DNA of 18,495 bases from CAZUFB01 sp048173955 (GCA_048173955.1 DBEYOB010000006.1:1-18495); one strand, 5' to 3'. Positions 6,639-13,747 are shown, numbered from the stretch's first letter. A program made the numbers and translations. Notes: a model not told the origin generated them from the sequence alone.

Positions 6639-8522
6639 TTAAATCCCCTGGGCGGCGTTCGTGCCGGCGAGGCGGCCGTACACGATGCAGCCAGCGTGGT
6701 TCTGGCCCATGTTGGTGTTGGGATAGCAGCCGTGGAAGCGGTTGCCCACCATGCTGCCGGCCAGGTAGAGGCCGGGAATCGGCTTGTTGTCGTGATCGAG
6801 CGCGTGCACGTACTCGTCGCTCATGACGCCGCCCACCGTGTTGCGGAAGATCGGCGGGGTGATGGCGGTCGCATAGAACGGGGGCTGGCGCACGGGCGCC
6901 ATGCGGTCGGCGCGCTTGCCGAAGTCCTCGTCGACGCCCTTGTCGTAGAGCTCGTTGTAACGGTCGATGGTGGCCTGCAGGGTGTCGGCCGGCACGCCCA
7001 TCTGCTCGGCGAGCTCCTCGATGCTGTCGGCCACGATGCCGCTCATGTTGACGACCTCGTCGCGGGTCAGCACGCCGATGGGGTCGAACATCTGGCCGAG
7101 CGAGATGTTGTCGTAGTTCTCGTCGATGCGCCAGTAGCAGCGGTGCCCGACCGGCATGTAGGCGACCTGGTCGGCGAAGTTGTCGTCGAAGATCCGCCAC
7201 ATCGTCTTTCCGGCCACGCGCATCGACTTGGCGCCGAAGACCTCGCCCACGGCATCCTCGTTCGTGAAGCGCTGCCCCAGGCCGTCGACCAGCAAAAACG
7301 GGTTGCAACCCATCGCGCCGCCGTACGAGTCGCACACGTAGGTCATCGTCTCGCTGCGGTCGATGGCCGCGCCGGCCCATGCCGCCAGGCTGATACCGTC
7401 GCCCACGTTGGTGGGGTTGCCCTTGGCGTCCTGCTCGGGCCAGCCGGAGGGGTTGAGCTCGTTGGCCGATCGGCAGTAGTAGTCGACCATGGCGGGGTTG
7501 TTCGAGAAGTTGCCCGTGGCAAGAACGACGCCCTTGGCAGCGTTCACCTTATACATGTTGTCGTCGATGTCGGCGAAGTACACGCCCGTCACGCGCCCGG
7601 TCTCGTCGACGGCAAGCTGCTTGGCCCACACCGCATACTTGACAGTGGCGTTCTCCTCGATGTACTCGGCAGAATACTTGCCCACATAGGAATGGTTGGG
7701 CTCGACCGTCACGACCGACGCGTACATGGGGTAACGCTCATCGGTGACGTCCCAGTTGGGATTCGTGGGATAGTTGAACAGGTTGATGTAGGGGGCGCCG
7801 TCCTTGGCAGCCCGCTCGCGCTCCTCGGAGACATCGTCGAAGTGACGGCCCGCCTTGACGGCAAGGCCGTCGGTGCAGATGTTGAGGATAGCCTGCCAGT
7901 CCATGTCGGTCTCGGCCACGGTCTCAAAAGCGTTCACCACGGTGTAGCTCGGGCACTTCTCGAGGTACCAGTCGAAATCCTCGCCGCAATGGTAGACCAT
8001 GTACTTGATGAGGTTGTAGCAGCTGCGGTCGCGCCCATCCTTCACCATGGTCTGCAGGATCGCGTCGAGCTGCTCGTCGGAGAACTCGACACCCTGGTCC
8101 TTGGCGGCCTGGCAGTTAATGGCCGTAATCTGGTGCGAGTGCAGGTGATACTCGTTGCCCTTCTCGAGGCAGAAAACGCTGGCACCCGCCTCGAGCGCGG
8201 CGCGGGCGGCGCAGATGCCCGACAAACCCATGCCGATAACGACGACATCGGCATCGTAGGTCTCGACGAGCATGCTTTCGTCGATGGGAGCTGGCTTGAC
8301 GAGGAACGACGGCGTGTAGATGCCGCGCTCGTCGAACTGGCCGAACTCGGTCTCGACAACGGGGGCGGGGGCCTCCTCGGACGCGGCGTCGGCGGATTCG
8401 TCGGCAAGTGCGGCGGAGGCACCTGCGGTTGCCAGGGCGGCTGCGCCGGCCATGGCGCCCGCACCCTTCAGGAAGCTGCGGCGGTCGAGACGAGCGGAAG
8501 CGGTGCTGTCGATGTGGTGCAT
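6639..8522 (-). CDS. Tat-exported FAD-dependent reductase, fumarate-reductase flavoprotein family
   Basis: 627 aa from ATG 8522; AAGGAG lies 8 nt upstream. A Tat signal (DRRSFLKG, 13-20, then an Ala-rich h-region ending near 40) predicts export as a folded flavoprotein. The FAD Rossmann motif is DVVVIGMGLSG (92-102), with the ribose-binding acidic residue in LEKG (E120). The C-terminal part, PIPGLYLAGSMVG then GRLAGTNAAQG, is standard for FrdA/flavocytochrome c-like reductases. Where fumarate reductases read HHTMGG, this protein reads RNTVGG (560-565), so the substrate is probably not fumarate. There is no N-terminal multihaem or FMN-binding domain, so electrons must come from a separate partner, and none is encoded nearby. 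Such orphan exported reductases are numerous in Eggerthellaceae and handle diverse electron acceptors; Cgr2 is a known example. Regulation by the adjacent membrane LuxR protein is plausible. Confidence 0.88.
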   Translation of the reverse strand: MHHIDSTASARLDRRSFLKGAGAMAGAAALATAGASAALADESADAASEEAPAPVVETEFGQFDERGIYTPSFLVKPAPIDESMLVETYDADVVVIGMGLSGICAARAALEAGASVFCLEKGNEYHLHSHQITAINCQAAKDQGVEFSDEQLDAILQTMVKDGRDRSCYNLIKYMVYHCGEDFDWYLEKCPSYTVVNAFETVAETDMDWQAILNICTDGLAVKAGRHFDDVSEERERAAKDGAPYINLFNYPTNPNWDVTDERYPMYASVVTVEPNHSYVGKYSAEYIEENATVKYAVWAKQLAVDETGRVTGVYFADIDDNMYKVNAAKGVVLATGNFSNNPAMVDYYCRSANELNPSGWPEQDAKGNPTNVGDGISLAAWAGAAIDRSETMTYVCDSYGGAMGCNPFLLVDGLGQRFTNEDAVGEVFGAKSMRVAGKTMWRIFDDNFADQVAYMPVGHRCYWRIDENYDNISLGQMFDPIGVLTRDEVVNMSGIVADSIEELAEQMGVPADTLQATIDRYNELYDKGVDEDFGKRADRMAPVRQPPFYATAITPPIFRNTVGGVMSDEYVHALDHDNKPIPGLYLAGSMVGNRFHGCYPNTNMGQNHAGCIVYGRLAGTNAAQGI

Positions 8523-9249
8523 ACGATGCGCTCCTTTCTTTTCCTGCAAATGACTTTCTTGGCCAGAAAGCCGGATCGCAACGACGGCGACGCGTTTGCG
8601 GTAATCGCGTGACCCCACCGCACGTCGCTGGGGCGATTCGCAGTGTCTCAAGAATGCGCAGGTCGGGCTATCAACGAACCATGCGAAGCAAGGGCTTTGG
8701 CATCGCATGATGGCGCAAGGCGGACGGCCGGCTGAGCAAAACGACGGTTTTGGGTACGCGGCACGGCCTTGTCTGGCGCATGGCAAGCCTGCGATTGAGA
8801 CGGGCGAGAGAGGTTTGCACATCAGACGCCGACCACTGCCAGGTTCCGGGGCTATCTTGCCCCAAAACCCCACTATTCAGTGGGCGCGACGCCTATACAC
8901 GGGGCAGAGGAAGGCGGTCGGACGGATGGCCGTGGGCGCGGGAGAGCGCGACCTGCTGTTTCTTTGGCCCCTCCCGTTTCGCGGCGCGTCGTTCCAGTGA
9001 CATCAATTCTGCAATTTACTGAATAGGCGCGTTTTGGGACAAGATAGGCTTGATTTCTGGAAGGGGTTTGCGAGTTCAATTTATATTAGTGAATATTACT
9101 AGCATATTATACTGATATAGTGAATACACATCTTAAGCGCGGCATCTCGGCGGATCTCTCCCAAGAAGATATCCCAAGAAAACCTGGCGCAACCGCCCCG
9201 CAACGGGCACAATAAGGTTCGCACGAACGACCTAACCAAAGGGGGATGC
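8523..9249. promoter_or_regulatory. Divergent control region between the flavoprotein and torD-type genes
   Basis: A 727-nt non-coding region serving two divergent genes. It contains inverted-arm pair C (8852-9047) and an AT-rich patch (9075-9130). In the patch, TATACT at 9108-9113 is a -10-like element for the plus strand, and TTGCGA (9068-9073), 17 bp, GAATAT (9091-9096) is another possible promoter. TAGTGAATA occurs twice, at 9087-9095 and 9118-9126, 31 bp apart or about three helical turns, suggesting a repeated activator or repressor site. Near the flavoprotein start, CTTTCTTGGCCAGAAAG is a 17-nt near-palindrome (about 8554-8570). Short open frames here do not look coding. Confidence 0.5.
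8852..9047. repeat. Inverted-arm pair C, 196-bp span
   Basis: The left arm (8852-8881, plus strand) and the right arm (9018-9047, minus strand) are 30 nt each and match at 26 positions. Shared blocks are CTATCTTG, CCCAAAAC and CTATTCAGT, with differences confined to one base after the first block and a 4-nt spacer after the second. The 136 bp between the arms have no gene. The two copies face each other. It lies in the divergent promoter region. Confidence 0.9.
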
Positions 9250-9945
9250 ATGGACAACACGGAACCCATGGTCGGCCAACCCGGCCAGGAATCGCCATCT
9301 GACGAGGAACTGCAGGCCGAAGAGCTGCAGGCGGTCGCCTTCATCGGCGACACGCTGGCGCCGTTCTTCCTGCAGGACCCGCGGACCGGCACGGCGGCGG
9401 CATCCTTCGACGCGATGGCCGCCCTCGACGCCGACGCGGCGGCGGCCGCATGGCCGTTCGTCGAGGAGGCCGAGGCGAAGGCCGACCTGCGGCTCATGGT
9501 CGATGGCCTGGCGCGCGGGCGCGACGACGACGCCCTGGTCAACGAGTACCGCAGGCTCTTCGTCGGCCCCAACCGCAAGCCCGCCCCGCCGTGGGGGTCG
9601 GTCTACACCGACCGCGAGTGCGTCGTGTTCGGCCTGACCACGCTCGACCTCCGCGCGTGGATGCGCAGCCAGGGCATCGCCCGCACCACCGACGAGCGAA
9701 CCCCCGAAGACCACATCGGCCTCATGCTCGCCCTCATGGCCTACGTCGCCCTCAACAAGCCCGACGTCCTCGACGAGTACCTGCAGAAGCACCTGCTCAC
9801 CTGGTCGTCCCACTTCCTCGACGAGCTCGCCGACGCCGCCGAGCACCCGTTCTACCAGGGCCTCGCCAAGATCACCAAGGCGAGCCTCGAGGGCATCCAG
9901 CACGAGCGCGGCATCGCGGTCACCTACCCGCGCTTCTATCGATAG
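9250..9945 (+). CDS. TorD/DmsD-family molecular chaperone
   Basis: 231 aa; AAGGGGG sits 4 nt before ATG 9250. The all-alpha TorD fold is indicated by NEYRRLFVGPNRKPAPPWGS (99-118) with VYTD following, and by the PEDHIGLML segment (152-160), both hallmarks of the family. These cytoplasmic chaperones bind Tat signal peptides or apo-enzymes of molybdenum oxidoreductases and hold them until the cofactor is inserted. No molybdoenzyme gene is present in the window; the only Tat substrate nearby is the divergent flavoprotein, so either it acts in trans or it has been recruited to that protein. It is monocistronic, closed by a strong terminator 66 bp after the stop. Confidence 0.9.
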   Translation: MDNTEPMVGQPGQESPSDEELQAEELQAVAFIGDTLAPFFLQDPRTGTAAASFDAMAALDADAAAAAWPFVEEAEAKADLRLMVDGLARGRDDDALVNEYRRLFVGPNRKPAPPWGSVYTDRECVVFGLTTLDLRAWMRSQGIARTTDERTPEDHIGLMLALMAYVALNKPDVLDEYLQKHLLTWSSHFLDELADAAEHPFYQGLAKITKASLEGIQHERGIAVTYPRFYR

Positions 9946-10011
9946 GCATCGATTGCGGCGGCACGACCGCACCGCACCCTCGATGGCGCCGCCACATCCG
10001 CTTCCACCCGG

Positions 10012-10057
10012 CGACCGGGCCCGCACGACCATACTGCGTGCGGGCCCGGTCGTTTTT
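10012..10057 (+). terminator. Rho-independent terminator of the torD-type gene
   Basis: A perfect 16-bp stem (10012-10027 with 10037-10052; left arm CGACCGGGCCCGCACG), a 9-nt loop and a TTTTT tract (10053-10057). It is the strongest intrinsic terminator in the window and isolates the torD-type transcript from what follows. Confidence 0.95.
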
Positions 10058-10081
10058 GCCTGGCATCCTGTCAGCGACTTA

Positions 10082-10129
10082 CAGTACGTCAGCAAAAATG
10101 TACTACACGGTTTCCGTACTGATGACGTA
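10082..10129. repeat. Overlapping inverted repeats in the intergenic region
   Basis: CAGTACG (10082-10088) pairs with CGTACTG (10115-10121), while the overlapping TACGTCA (10085-10091) pairs with TGACGTA (10123-10129). The two pairings compete for the same bases, which could be two alternative hairpins or two related operator half-sites. Confidence 0.45.
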
Positions 10130-10223
10130 TCTCATCCGAGAATGATTAGGGCGCCGCACGATGCATGCCTCACGGCGTCACACCAGGTCATACATTTGGT
10201 TGATGCACCCCCAACCAGTGGGG

Positions 10224-10249
10224 TTGTGAAGACGTCTCCACAAGCGTTT
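10224..10249 (+). terminator. 20-bp palindrome followed by T-tract
   Basis: TTGTGAAGACGTCTCCACAA (10224-10243) is palindromic apart from one mismatched pair and is centred on AGACGTCT. On the plus strand it is followed by GCGTTTTT, the layout of a weak intrinsic terminator; as DNA it would also serve as an operator. No protein gene ends just before it. Confidence 0.45.
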
Positions 10250-10450
10250 TTCCGGGTAGATTGCCGTTTTTGAATATCACCCCATTAGGGTTCTGGTTTT
10301 GGGGGCCGCACGGGGGCATTATGGTCTCAGCACGCTGGGCACACGGCGGCTCCCCACCGGGCGGCAACGCCGGCACCGCGGCAGACAATCGCATTTCCGC
10401 CAGCCGACTCAAGCGTCCCCCTTGCGCTTTGACGTCCGGCATCCCCTTTT

Positions 10451-10509
10451 GGCGACGGGTCCGGTGCCTTCTCCCCCTTGTTCACCGTTTTGACCCGTCG
10501 CCCTTTTTT
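10451..10509 (+). terminator. Terminator or attenuator upstream of the ycxB-fluC pair
   Basis: GGCGACGGGTC (10451-10461) pairs perfectly with GACCCGTCGCC (10492-10502). Inside it CGGTG pairs with CACCG, leaving a 4-nt T bulge and a 16-nt pyrimidine-rich loop. C plus six Ts (10503-10509) follow. It is a plus-strand intrinsic terminator about 130 bp before the YcxB-like start. Because the torD-type transcript already ends at 10057, this either closes a small RNA or attenuates the downstream operon. The rest of the 693-nt gap 9946-10638 holds no convincing protein gene. Confidence 0.8.
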
Positions 10510-10638
10510 GTTTGTTGCCCGCCCGTACCCCGCCCGCGGCGCACCGAGGCTCCCCCGTCTGCGATAATGCACGCCAGGAACAAGGCGCGCCGTGACGGGG
10601 CGCGCCGGGACACGAAATCCCCGGAGGCGATCGGACAC

Positions 10639-11250
10639 ATGGAAGGCACGTTCGGAGAGGCGGTCGGCACGGCGCGTGCGGCACAGACCGAGAATCGCGG
10701 CGGAACCGAGGAGGCGCCCCTGTTCGCCTGCGACTATGAGGTCGACCTCGACGTGCTCGAACGCTACGTCCGCCTGAACATGCTCAAACGCCAGCGCGCC
10801 ACCGCGGCGTTCGTCGCCATCGCCGCCTTCTTCACCGCCCTGCTCGTCCTCACGACCGACGCCGCCCTATGGCCCGTCGCGCTCGCCTGCGCCGTACTGG
10901 GGGCGATTCTGGTCGCATGGCACCAGCGCAGCCCCTCGGCGGCGGCCCGCCGGCTTTTGGACGGCCTTTCGGCCGGGCAGGCGCACCGCACCGTGCGATT
11001 CTTCGAAGACCGCGCCGAACTTGCGACGGCCGACGGCTCCGTGAGGAGCTATCCCGTTTCCGGCCTCGCCGAGCTGCGCCTCAACGACGACATGGCCGTG
11101 TTCGTCTTCGGTGCGCACGGCATCACCGTCCCCCGCGAGTCCATGGTGAAGGGAACGTGGGAGGAGTTGCTCGTCTGGGGGCGCGATCATATCTCGAAGC
11201 AGGACATCGGACGCGACGGATCCCGCCCCGACGCCGTGGATGGGGATTAA
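10639..11250 (+). CDS. YcxB-like membrane protein
   Basis: 203 aa from ATG 10639, with GGAGG 11 nt upstream; a longer open frame reaches back to 10261 but the extra part is not protein-like. Two transmembrane helices lie at about 55-72 (FVAIAAFFTALLVL) and 77-94. A soluble C-terminal domain (HRTVRFFEDRAELATADG, then YPVSGLAELRLNDDMAVFVF) resembles the YcxB-like family, PH-like domains of unknown function. The stop overlaps the fluC-type region: the gene ends 4 bp before the chosen FluC start, so the two are translationally linked. No catalytic residues are evident. Confidence 0.7.
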   Translation: MEGTFGEAVGTARAAQTENRGGTEEAPLFACDYEVDLDVLERYVRLNMLKRQRATAAFVAIAAFFTALLVLTTDAALWPVALACAVLGAILVAWHQRSPSAAARRLLDGLSAGQAHRTVRFFEDRAELATADGSVRSYPVSGLAELRLNDDMAVFVFGAHGITVPRESMVKGTWEELLVWGRDHISKQDIGRDGSRPDAVDGD

Positions 11251-11254
11251 CTCT

Positions 11255-11635
11255 ATGTCAACCGTACTTGCCAACTGCCTCGCCGTCGGGGTGGGCGGGT
11301 TTGTCGGCTCGGTCTTGCGCTACCTCGTGACGCTCGTCCCGCTCGGAGCGCAGGCCGCTTTCCCCTTCAAGACGCTCGCCATCAACGTCGTCGGGTCGTT
11401 CGTCATAGGCCTGATCTGCGCCGCGACGGCCAAGGCGGGGGCGGCGTGGAACCCCCAGGCGGTGCTGCTGCTCAAGGTCGGCGTGTGCGGCGGGTTCACC
11501 ACCTTCTCGACCTTCGCGCTCGAAACCGGCGAGCTGCTCCGCGACGGCGCATGGCCACTCGCGGTGATTTACATCATGTCAAGCGTCGTTCTCAGCGTCG
11601 CGGCGGTGTTCGCGGCGGAAGCGCTCGTGCGCTGA
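11255..11635 (+). CDS. crcB: Fluoride ion channel FluC/CrcB
   Basis: 126 aa, normal length for a FluC subunit, with four predicted helices. Conserved signatures are GGFVGSVLRY (14-23), NVVGSF (44-49) and GVCGGFTTFSTF (76-87). Fluc channels form antiparallel dimers in the inner membrane and export toxic fluoride. Only one copy is seen, so a homodimer is expected, unlike the paired crcB genes of many Gram-positives. ATG 11255 was preferred because GGGGA lies about 8 nt upstream; ATG 11240 in the same frame would overlap the upstream gene by 11 bp. No fluoride riboswitch consensus was recognised upstream. Confidence 0.92.
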   Translation: MSTVLANCLAVGVGGFVGSVLRYLVTLVPLGAQAAFPFKTLAINVVGSFVIGLICAATAKAGAAWNPQAVLLLKVGVCGGFTTFSTFALETGELLRDGAWPLAVIYIMSSVVLSVAAVFAAEALVR

Positions 11636-11775
11636 CCGGCGACATCGGGGCTCCCGGACCCCTTCGAGCCCAACCCGGGGCGCGACCGGTGCCCCACGGC
11701 GCACGACCCATGCCTTCCCGCGTGCGTCCGGTGCCCCGGCGCACAACCGGTGGCGCGGCGCGTGTGGCCATACTA
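11636..11775. repeat. Decayed ~19-21-nt tandem repeats before the Fur-family operator
   Basis: From 11680 successive units begin GCGCGACCGGTGCCCC, GCGCACGACCCATGCC, GCGTGCGTCCGGTGCCCC, GCGCACAACCGGTGGCG and GCGCGTGTGG, at intervals of 19-21 nt. The first 40 nt after the fluC stop are GC-rich with no T-tract terminator. No coding potential is seen. Confidence 0.55.
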
Positions 11776-11790
11776 TGAGAACCGTTCTCA
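11776..11790. promoter_or_regulatory. Fur-family operator (7-1-7 inverted repeat)
   Basis: TGAGAACCGTTCTCA is a perfect 7-1-7 inverted repeat, the layout recognised by Fur, Zur and PerR-type repressors. It lies 151 bp upstream of the Fur-family gene. A further half-site, TTTGAGAATCCC, follows near 11834, next to GAATC-6 nt-GATTC (11838-11853). Autoregulation and control of the downstream exporter are inferred. Confidence 0.7.
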
Positions 11791-11941
11791 ATTGGTGTAA
11801 TCCCATTGACCGACCTCGGTGGCATGGCTAATTTGAGAATCCCTATCGATTCGCTGCCACGCCTCGCCTCCCGAACCAGTCTACCGAACGGGAACCGGAC
11901 GCGGGGCAGCGTGCACCCAACGCGGAGAGGACGCGGGGCAC

Positions 11942-12379
11942 ATGGCCACCGAAACCGGCAGACGCTACCAAACCAGGCAAAGAGAGCTCGTCTTGGACTG
12001 CATCCGGGCGACGCCCGACGCCTACGTCAGCGCCCGCCAGGTCGCCCAGCGCCTCGCCGAGCAGGGTCAGCGCGTGGGGACGGCGACCGTCTACCGTAAC
12101 CTCGAGCGCCTCGAGGCCGAGGGGCGCATCGTCAAGAGCACCGTCGAGGGGACCGGCGGGACCTGCTACCGCTACCTCCCCGAGGCGCCCGAACAACGCT
12201 GCGGGTGCTTCTACCTGAAGTGCGAGGCGTGCGGGCGGCTCATGCCCGTCGGCTGCTCGGAGCTCGGCCGCTTCTACGAGCACTTCGCTCGCGAGCACCA
12301 CATCCGCATCGACCCCGTGAAGACCGTGCTGTTCGGGACCTGCCCGGACTGCCTGCAGGCGGAGACGCCCGCCGACTAG
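11942..12379 (+). CDS. Fur-family metal-responsive transcriptional regulator
   Basis: 145 aa from ATG 11942. The winged-helix recognition region is TATVYRNLERLEAEGRIVK (47-65), diagnostic of the family. Structural zinc cysteines are CEAC (94-97) and CPDC (134-137). Following EHFAREHHIRIDP the protein resembles Zur-type members. The metal-sensing HxHxxC segment of Fur is changed: it reads CGCFYLKC (87-94), so C89 and Y91 replace the usual histidines, which suggests altered metal preference. It is followed after 102 bp by an ArsP_2-family exporter and preceded by a 7-1-7 operator, so it probably controls itself and the exporter. Whether the ligand is zinc, manganese, iron or another metal cannot be decided here. 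Confidence 0.9.
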   Translation: MATETGRRYQTRQRELVLDCIRATPDAYVSARQVAQRLAEQGQRVGTATVYRNLERLEAEGRIVKSTVEGTGGTCYRYLPEAPEQRCGCFYLKCEACGRLMPVGCSELGRFYEHFAREHHIRIDPVKTVLFGTCPDCLQAETPAD

Positions 12380-12481
12380 GCCAGAGCCGCCCCTCCGCCG
12401 CCGACCGCCGGTCGCATCCGCCCCGCCTCTCGCCCTCCCGCACGACCGCCGCCCCGCCCCCCGCGTCCCCAAAGGATTCCC

Positions 12482-13411
12482 ATGGAACTCGCACTCCACT
12501 GCCTCGAGCACGCCCTCGTCGACTCCGTCAAGATGGTGCCCCTGCTGTTCGTGATCTACGTCGCCATCGAGGCGCTCGAAATCAAGTTCGGCAACCGCAT
12601 GGGCACCGCCATGGCGAAGGCGGGCAAGGCGGGCCCCGTCATCGGCGCGGTCGCCGGCATCATCCCCCAGTGCGGCGTCTCAGTTGTAGGGACCGCGCTC
12701 TACACCCAGCGGCTCGTGACCATCGGCACGCTGTTCGCGGTGTACCTGGCCACCTCGGACGAGGCCATACCCGTCATCCTGTCGCAGCCCGACGCCGCCG
12801 GGCTGCTCGTACCCCTCATCGCCACGAAGCTCGTCATCGCGATCGTCGTGGGCTACGCGCTCGACATCGCCTTCCGCAAGCGCAACCGCCGCGTGCTCGA
12901 GCACGGCCACGACTACGCCCACGGTTCGGACAGCCCCGAGCACCACCACGAGACGGCGTTCGAAGAAAAGGGGTGCTGCGGCCACGAGCCCGCCGGCGAG
13001 CACCAGGGCTTCACCGCACGCGGCCTGCTGCTTCACCCGCTCGTGCACACCCTCAAGGTCTGGGTCTTCATCTTCCTGACGTCGTTCGTGCTCGCCCTGG
13101 CCTTCGAGCTCGTCGGCCAGGACACCATCGCCGCAGCGCTCGAGGGGCAGACCCTGCTGCAGCCCATCCTCGCCGCGCTCGTAGGCCTCATCCCCAACTG
13201 CGCCGCCAGCGTCGCCGTGACCGAGTTCTACCTGCAGGGGGTCATCACCTTCGGCGCGGCGATCGCCGGCCTGTGCGCCAGCGGCGGTCTCGGCGTCCTC
13301 GTGCTGCTCAAGGAGGACGATCGCCGCGAGGCGCTCGCCATCATCGGGGGGCTGTTCGCCGTCTCGGTCGCGGCCGGGCTGGCGGTGCAGGCGCTCGGCA
13401 TCGGGGCGTAG
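12482..13411 (+). CDS. ArsP_2-family putative heavy-metal/manganese exporter
   Basis: 309 aa; AAAGGA is 5 nt before ATG 12482. About ten hydrophobic segments are arranged as two halves carrying the same signature: IPQCGVSVVGTALY (61-74) and IPNCAASVAVTEFY (237-250). This duplicated motif is typical of the ArsP_2 family (10-TM putative metal exporters, often named putative manganese transporter). The halves are joined by a cytoplasmic loop (141-174) rich in His with adjacent Cys (HGHDYAHG, EHHH, GCCGH), a likely metal-binding linker. Cys and Ser in the paired motifs are candidates for the transport path. Coupling to the upstream Fur-family gene supports a metal homeostasis role; the substrate is not proven. 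Confidence 0.85.
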   Translation: MELALHCLEHALVDSVKMVPLLFVIYVAIEALEIKFGNRMGTAMAKAGKAGPVIGAVAGIIPQCGVSVVGTALYTQRLVTIGTLFAVYLATSDEAIPVILSQPDAAGLLVPLIATKLVIAIVVGYALDIAFRKRNRRVLEHGHDYAHGSDSPEHHHETAFEEKGCCGHEPAGEHQGFTARGLLLHPLVHTLKVWVFIFLTSFVLALAFELVGQDTIAAALEGQTLLQPILAALVGLIPNCAASVAVTEFYLQGVITFGAAIAGLCASGGLGVLVLLKEDDRREALAIIGGLFAVSVAAGLAVQALGIGA

Positions 13412-13426
13412 CCGAAGACCATGCGC

Positions 13427-13505
13427 GGCGCTGCGCGACATGATGCACGGCGCCGCGTGGTATGCGCCCGGCGCCGCGTGACACGTTTCGGCGCGCCGCC
13501 ATACC
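13427..13505. repeat. Imperfect 20-22-nt tandem repeats after the exporter gene
   Basis: Units beginning GGCGCTGCGCGACATG (13427), GGCGCCGCGTGGTATG (13449), GGCGCCGCGTGACACG (13470) and GGCGCGCCGCC (13490) follow each other at 22, 21 and 20 nt. The last units merge into the left arm of pair E. The array lies 15 bp after the exporter stop. Confidence 0.6.
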
Positions 13506-13710
13506 TTTTTCTGCGCTGTGTACGACTTTCCGATTTTGATTGCTGATTAACTATAAATATAGAAATGCTTTACCTGGGGTTTCGTTGCCCGGAGGCCCAT
13601 CTTGACAAGCAGCTTACCGCAAAAGACGGCCAGCTGCACCTCTTGCGCGGCCCCGCATCGTACACAGCGCCAAAAAAGGTATGGCCCCACCGCCGTTTGC
13701 GTCACGCGGC
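13473..13710. repeat. Inverted-arm pair E between convergent genes
   Basis: The core arms, 13498-13525 (plus) and 13658-13685 (minus), are 28 nt and match at 26; each reads GCCATACCTTTTT, two variable bases, then GCGCTGTGTACGA. The symmetry extends outward with gaps to GCCGCGTGAC at 13473-13482 and its complement at 13701-13710. The core span is 188 bp with a 132-bp interior that includes an AT-rich patch (13540-13565). Because the exporter and apt converge here, each gene's 3' trailer reads the same GC-rich then T-rich sequence, so the arms may act as matched terminators. The 336-nt gap 13412-13747 holds no supportable gene. Confidence 0.9.
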
Positions 13711-13747
13711 TAATGTCAGCGCGGCAAATCGACCCCAGGTTTTCCTG

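Noticed and set aside
6384..8612. 742-codon plus-strand open frame opposite the flavoprotein gene
   Set aside because: The His/Val/Asp-rich translation is the typical shadow of a GC-rich gene on the other strand, while the minus frame has a Tat signal, FAD motif and ribosome site.
8707..9000. 97-codon plus-strand frame in the divergent region
   Set aside because: Composition is not protein-like, there is no ribosome site, and it overlaps an inverted-repeat element.
8852..9047. Invertible promoter (phase-variable switch)
   Set aside because: The size fits, but arms of known switches are normally identical and these are 26/30, with no recombinase gene in the window. It is not excluded for the 13498-13685 pair, but that lies between 3' ends where a promoter switch makes little sense.
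10100..10140. CTGATGACG resembling the 3' part of a fluoride riboswitch
   Set aside because: The required upstream GGnGATGG and paired elements are absent, and it lies more than 500 bp from the YcxB-like start.
10206..10316. A sixth inverted pair sharing CCCCCAA and CCAG with TGGGGT
   Set aside because: Alignment needs a 6-nt gap and the ~110-bp span does not match the other pairs.
10270..10350. TPP-riboswitch-like CTGAGA and AGAACCCTAATGGGG on the minus strand
   Set aside because: The spacing and the conserved thiamine-box sequence do not fit, and no minus-strand gene follows.
10261..10638. N-terminal extension of the YcxB-like frame
   Set aside because: The extra residues are Pro/Arg-rich with no homology-like pattern and include the terminator hairpin at 10451-10509; the start at 10639 is preferred.
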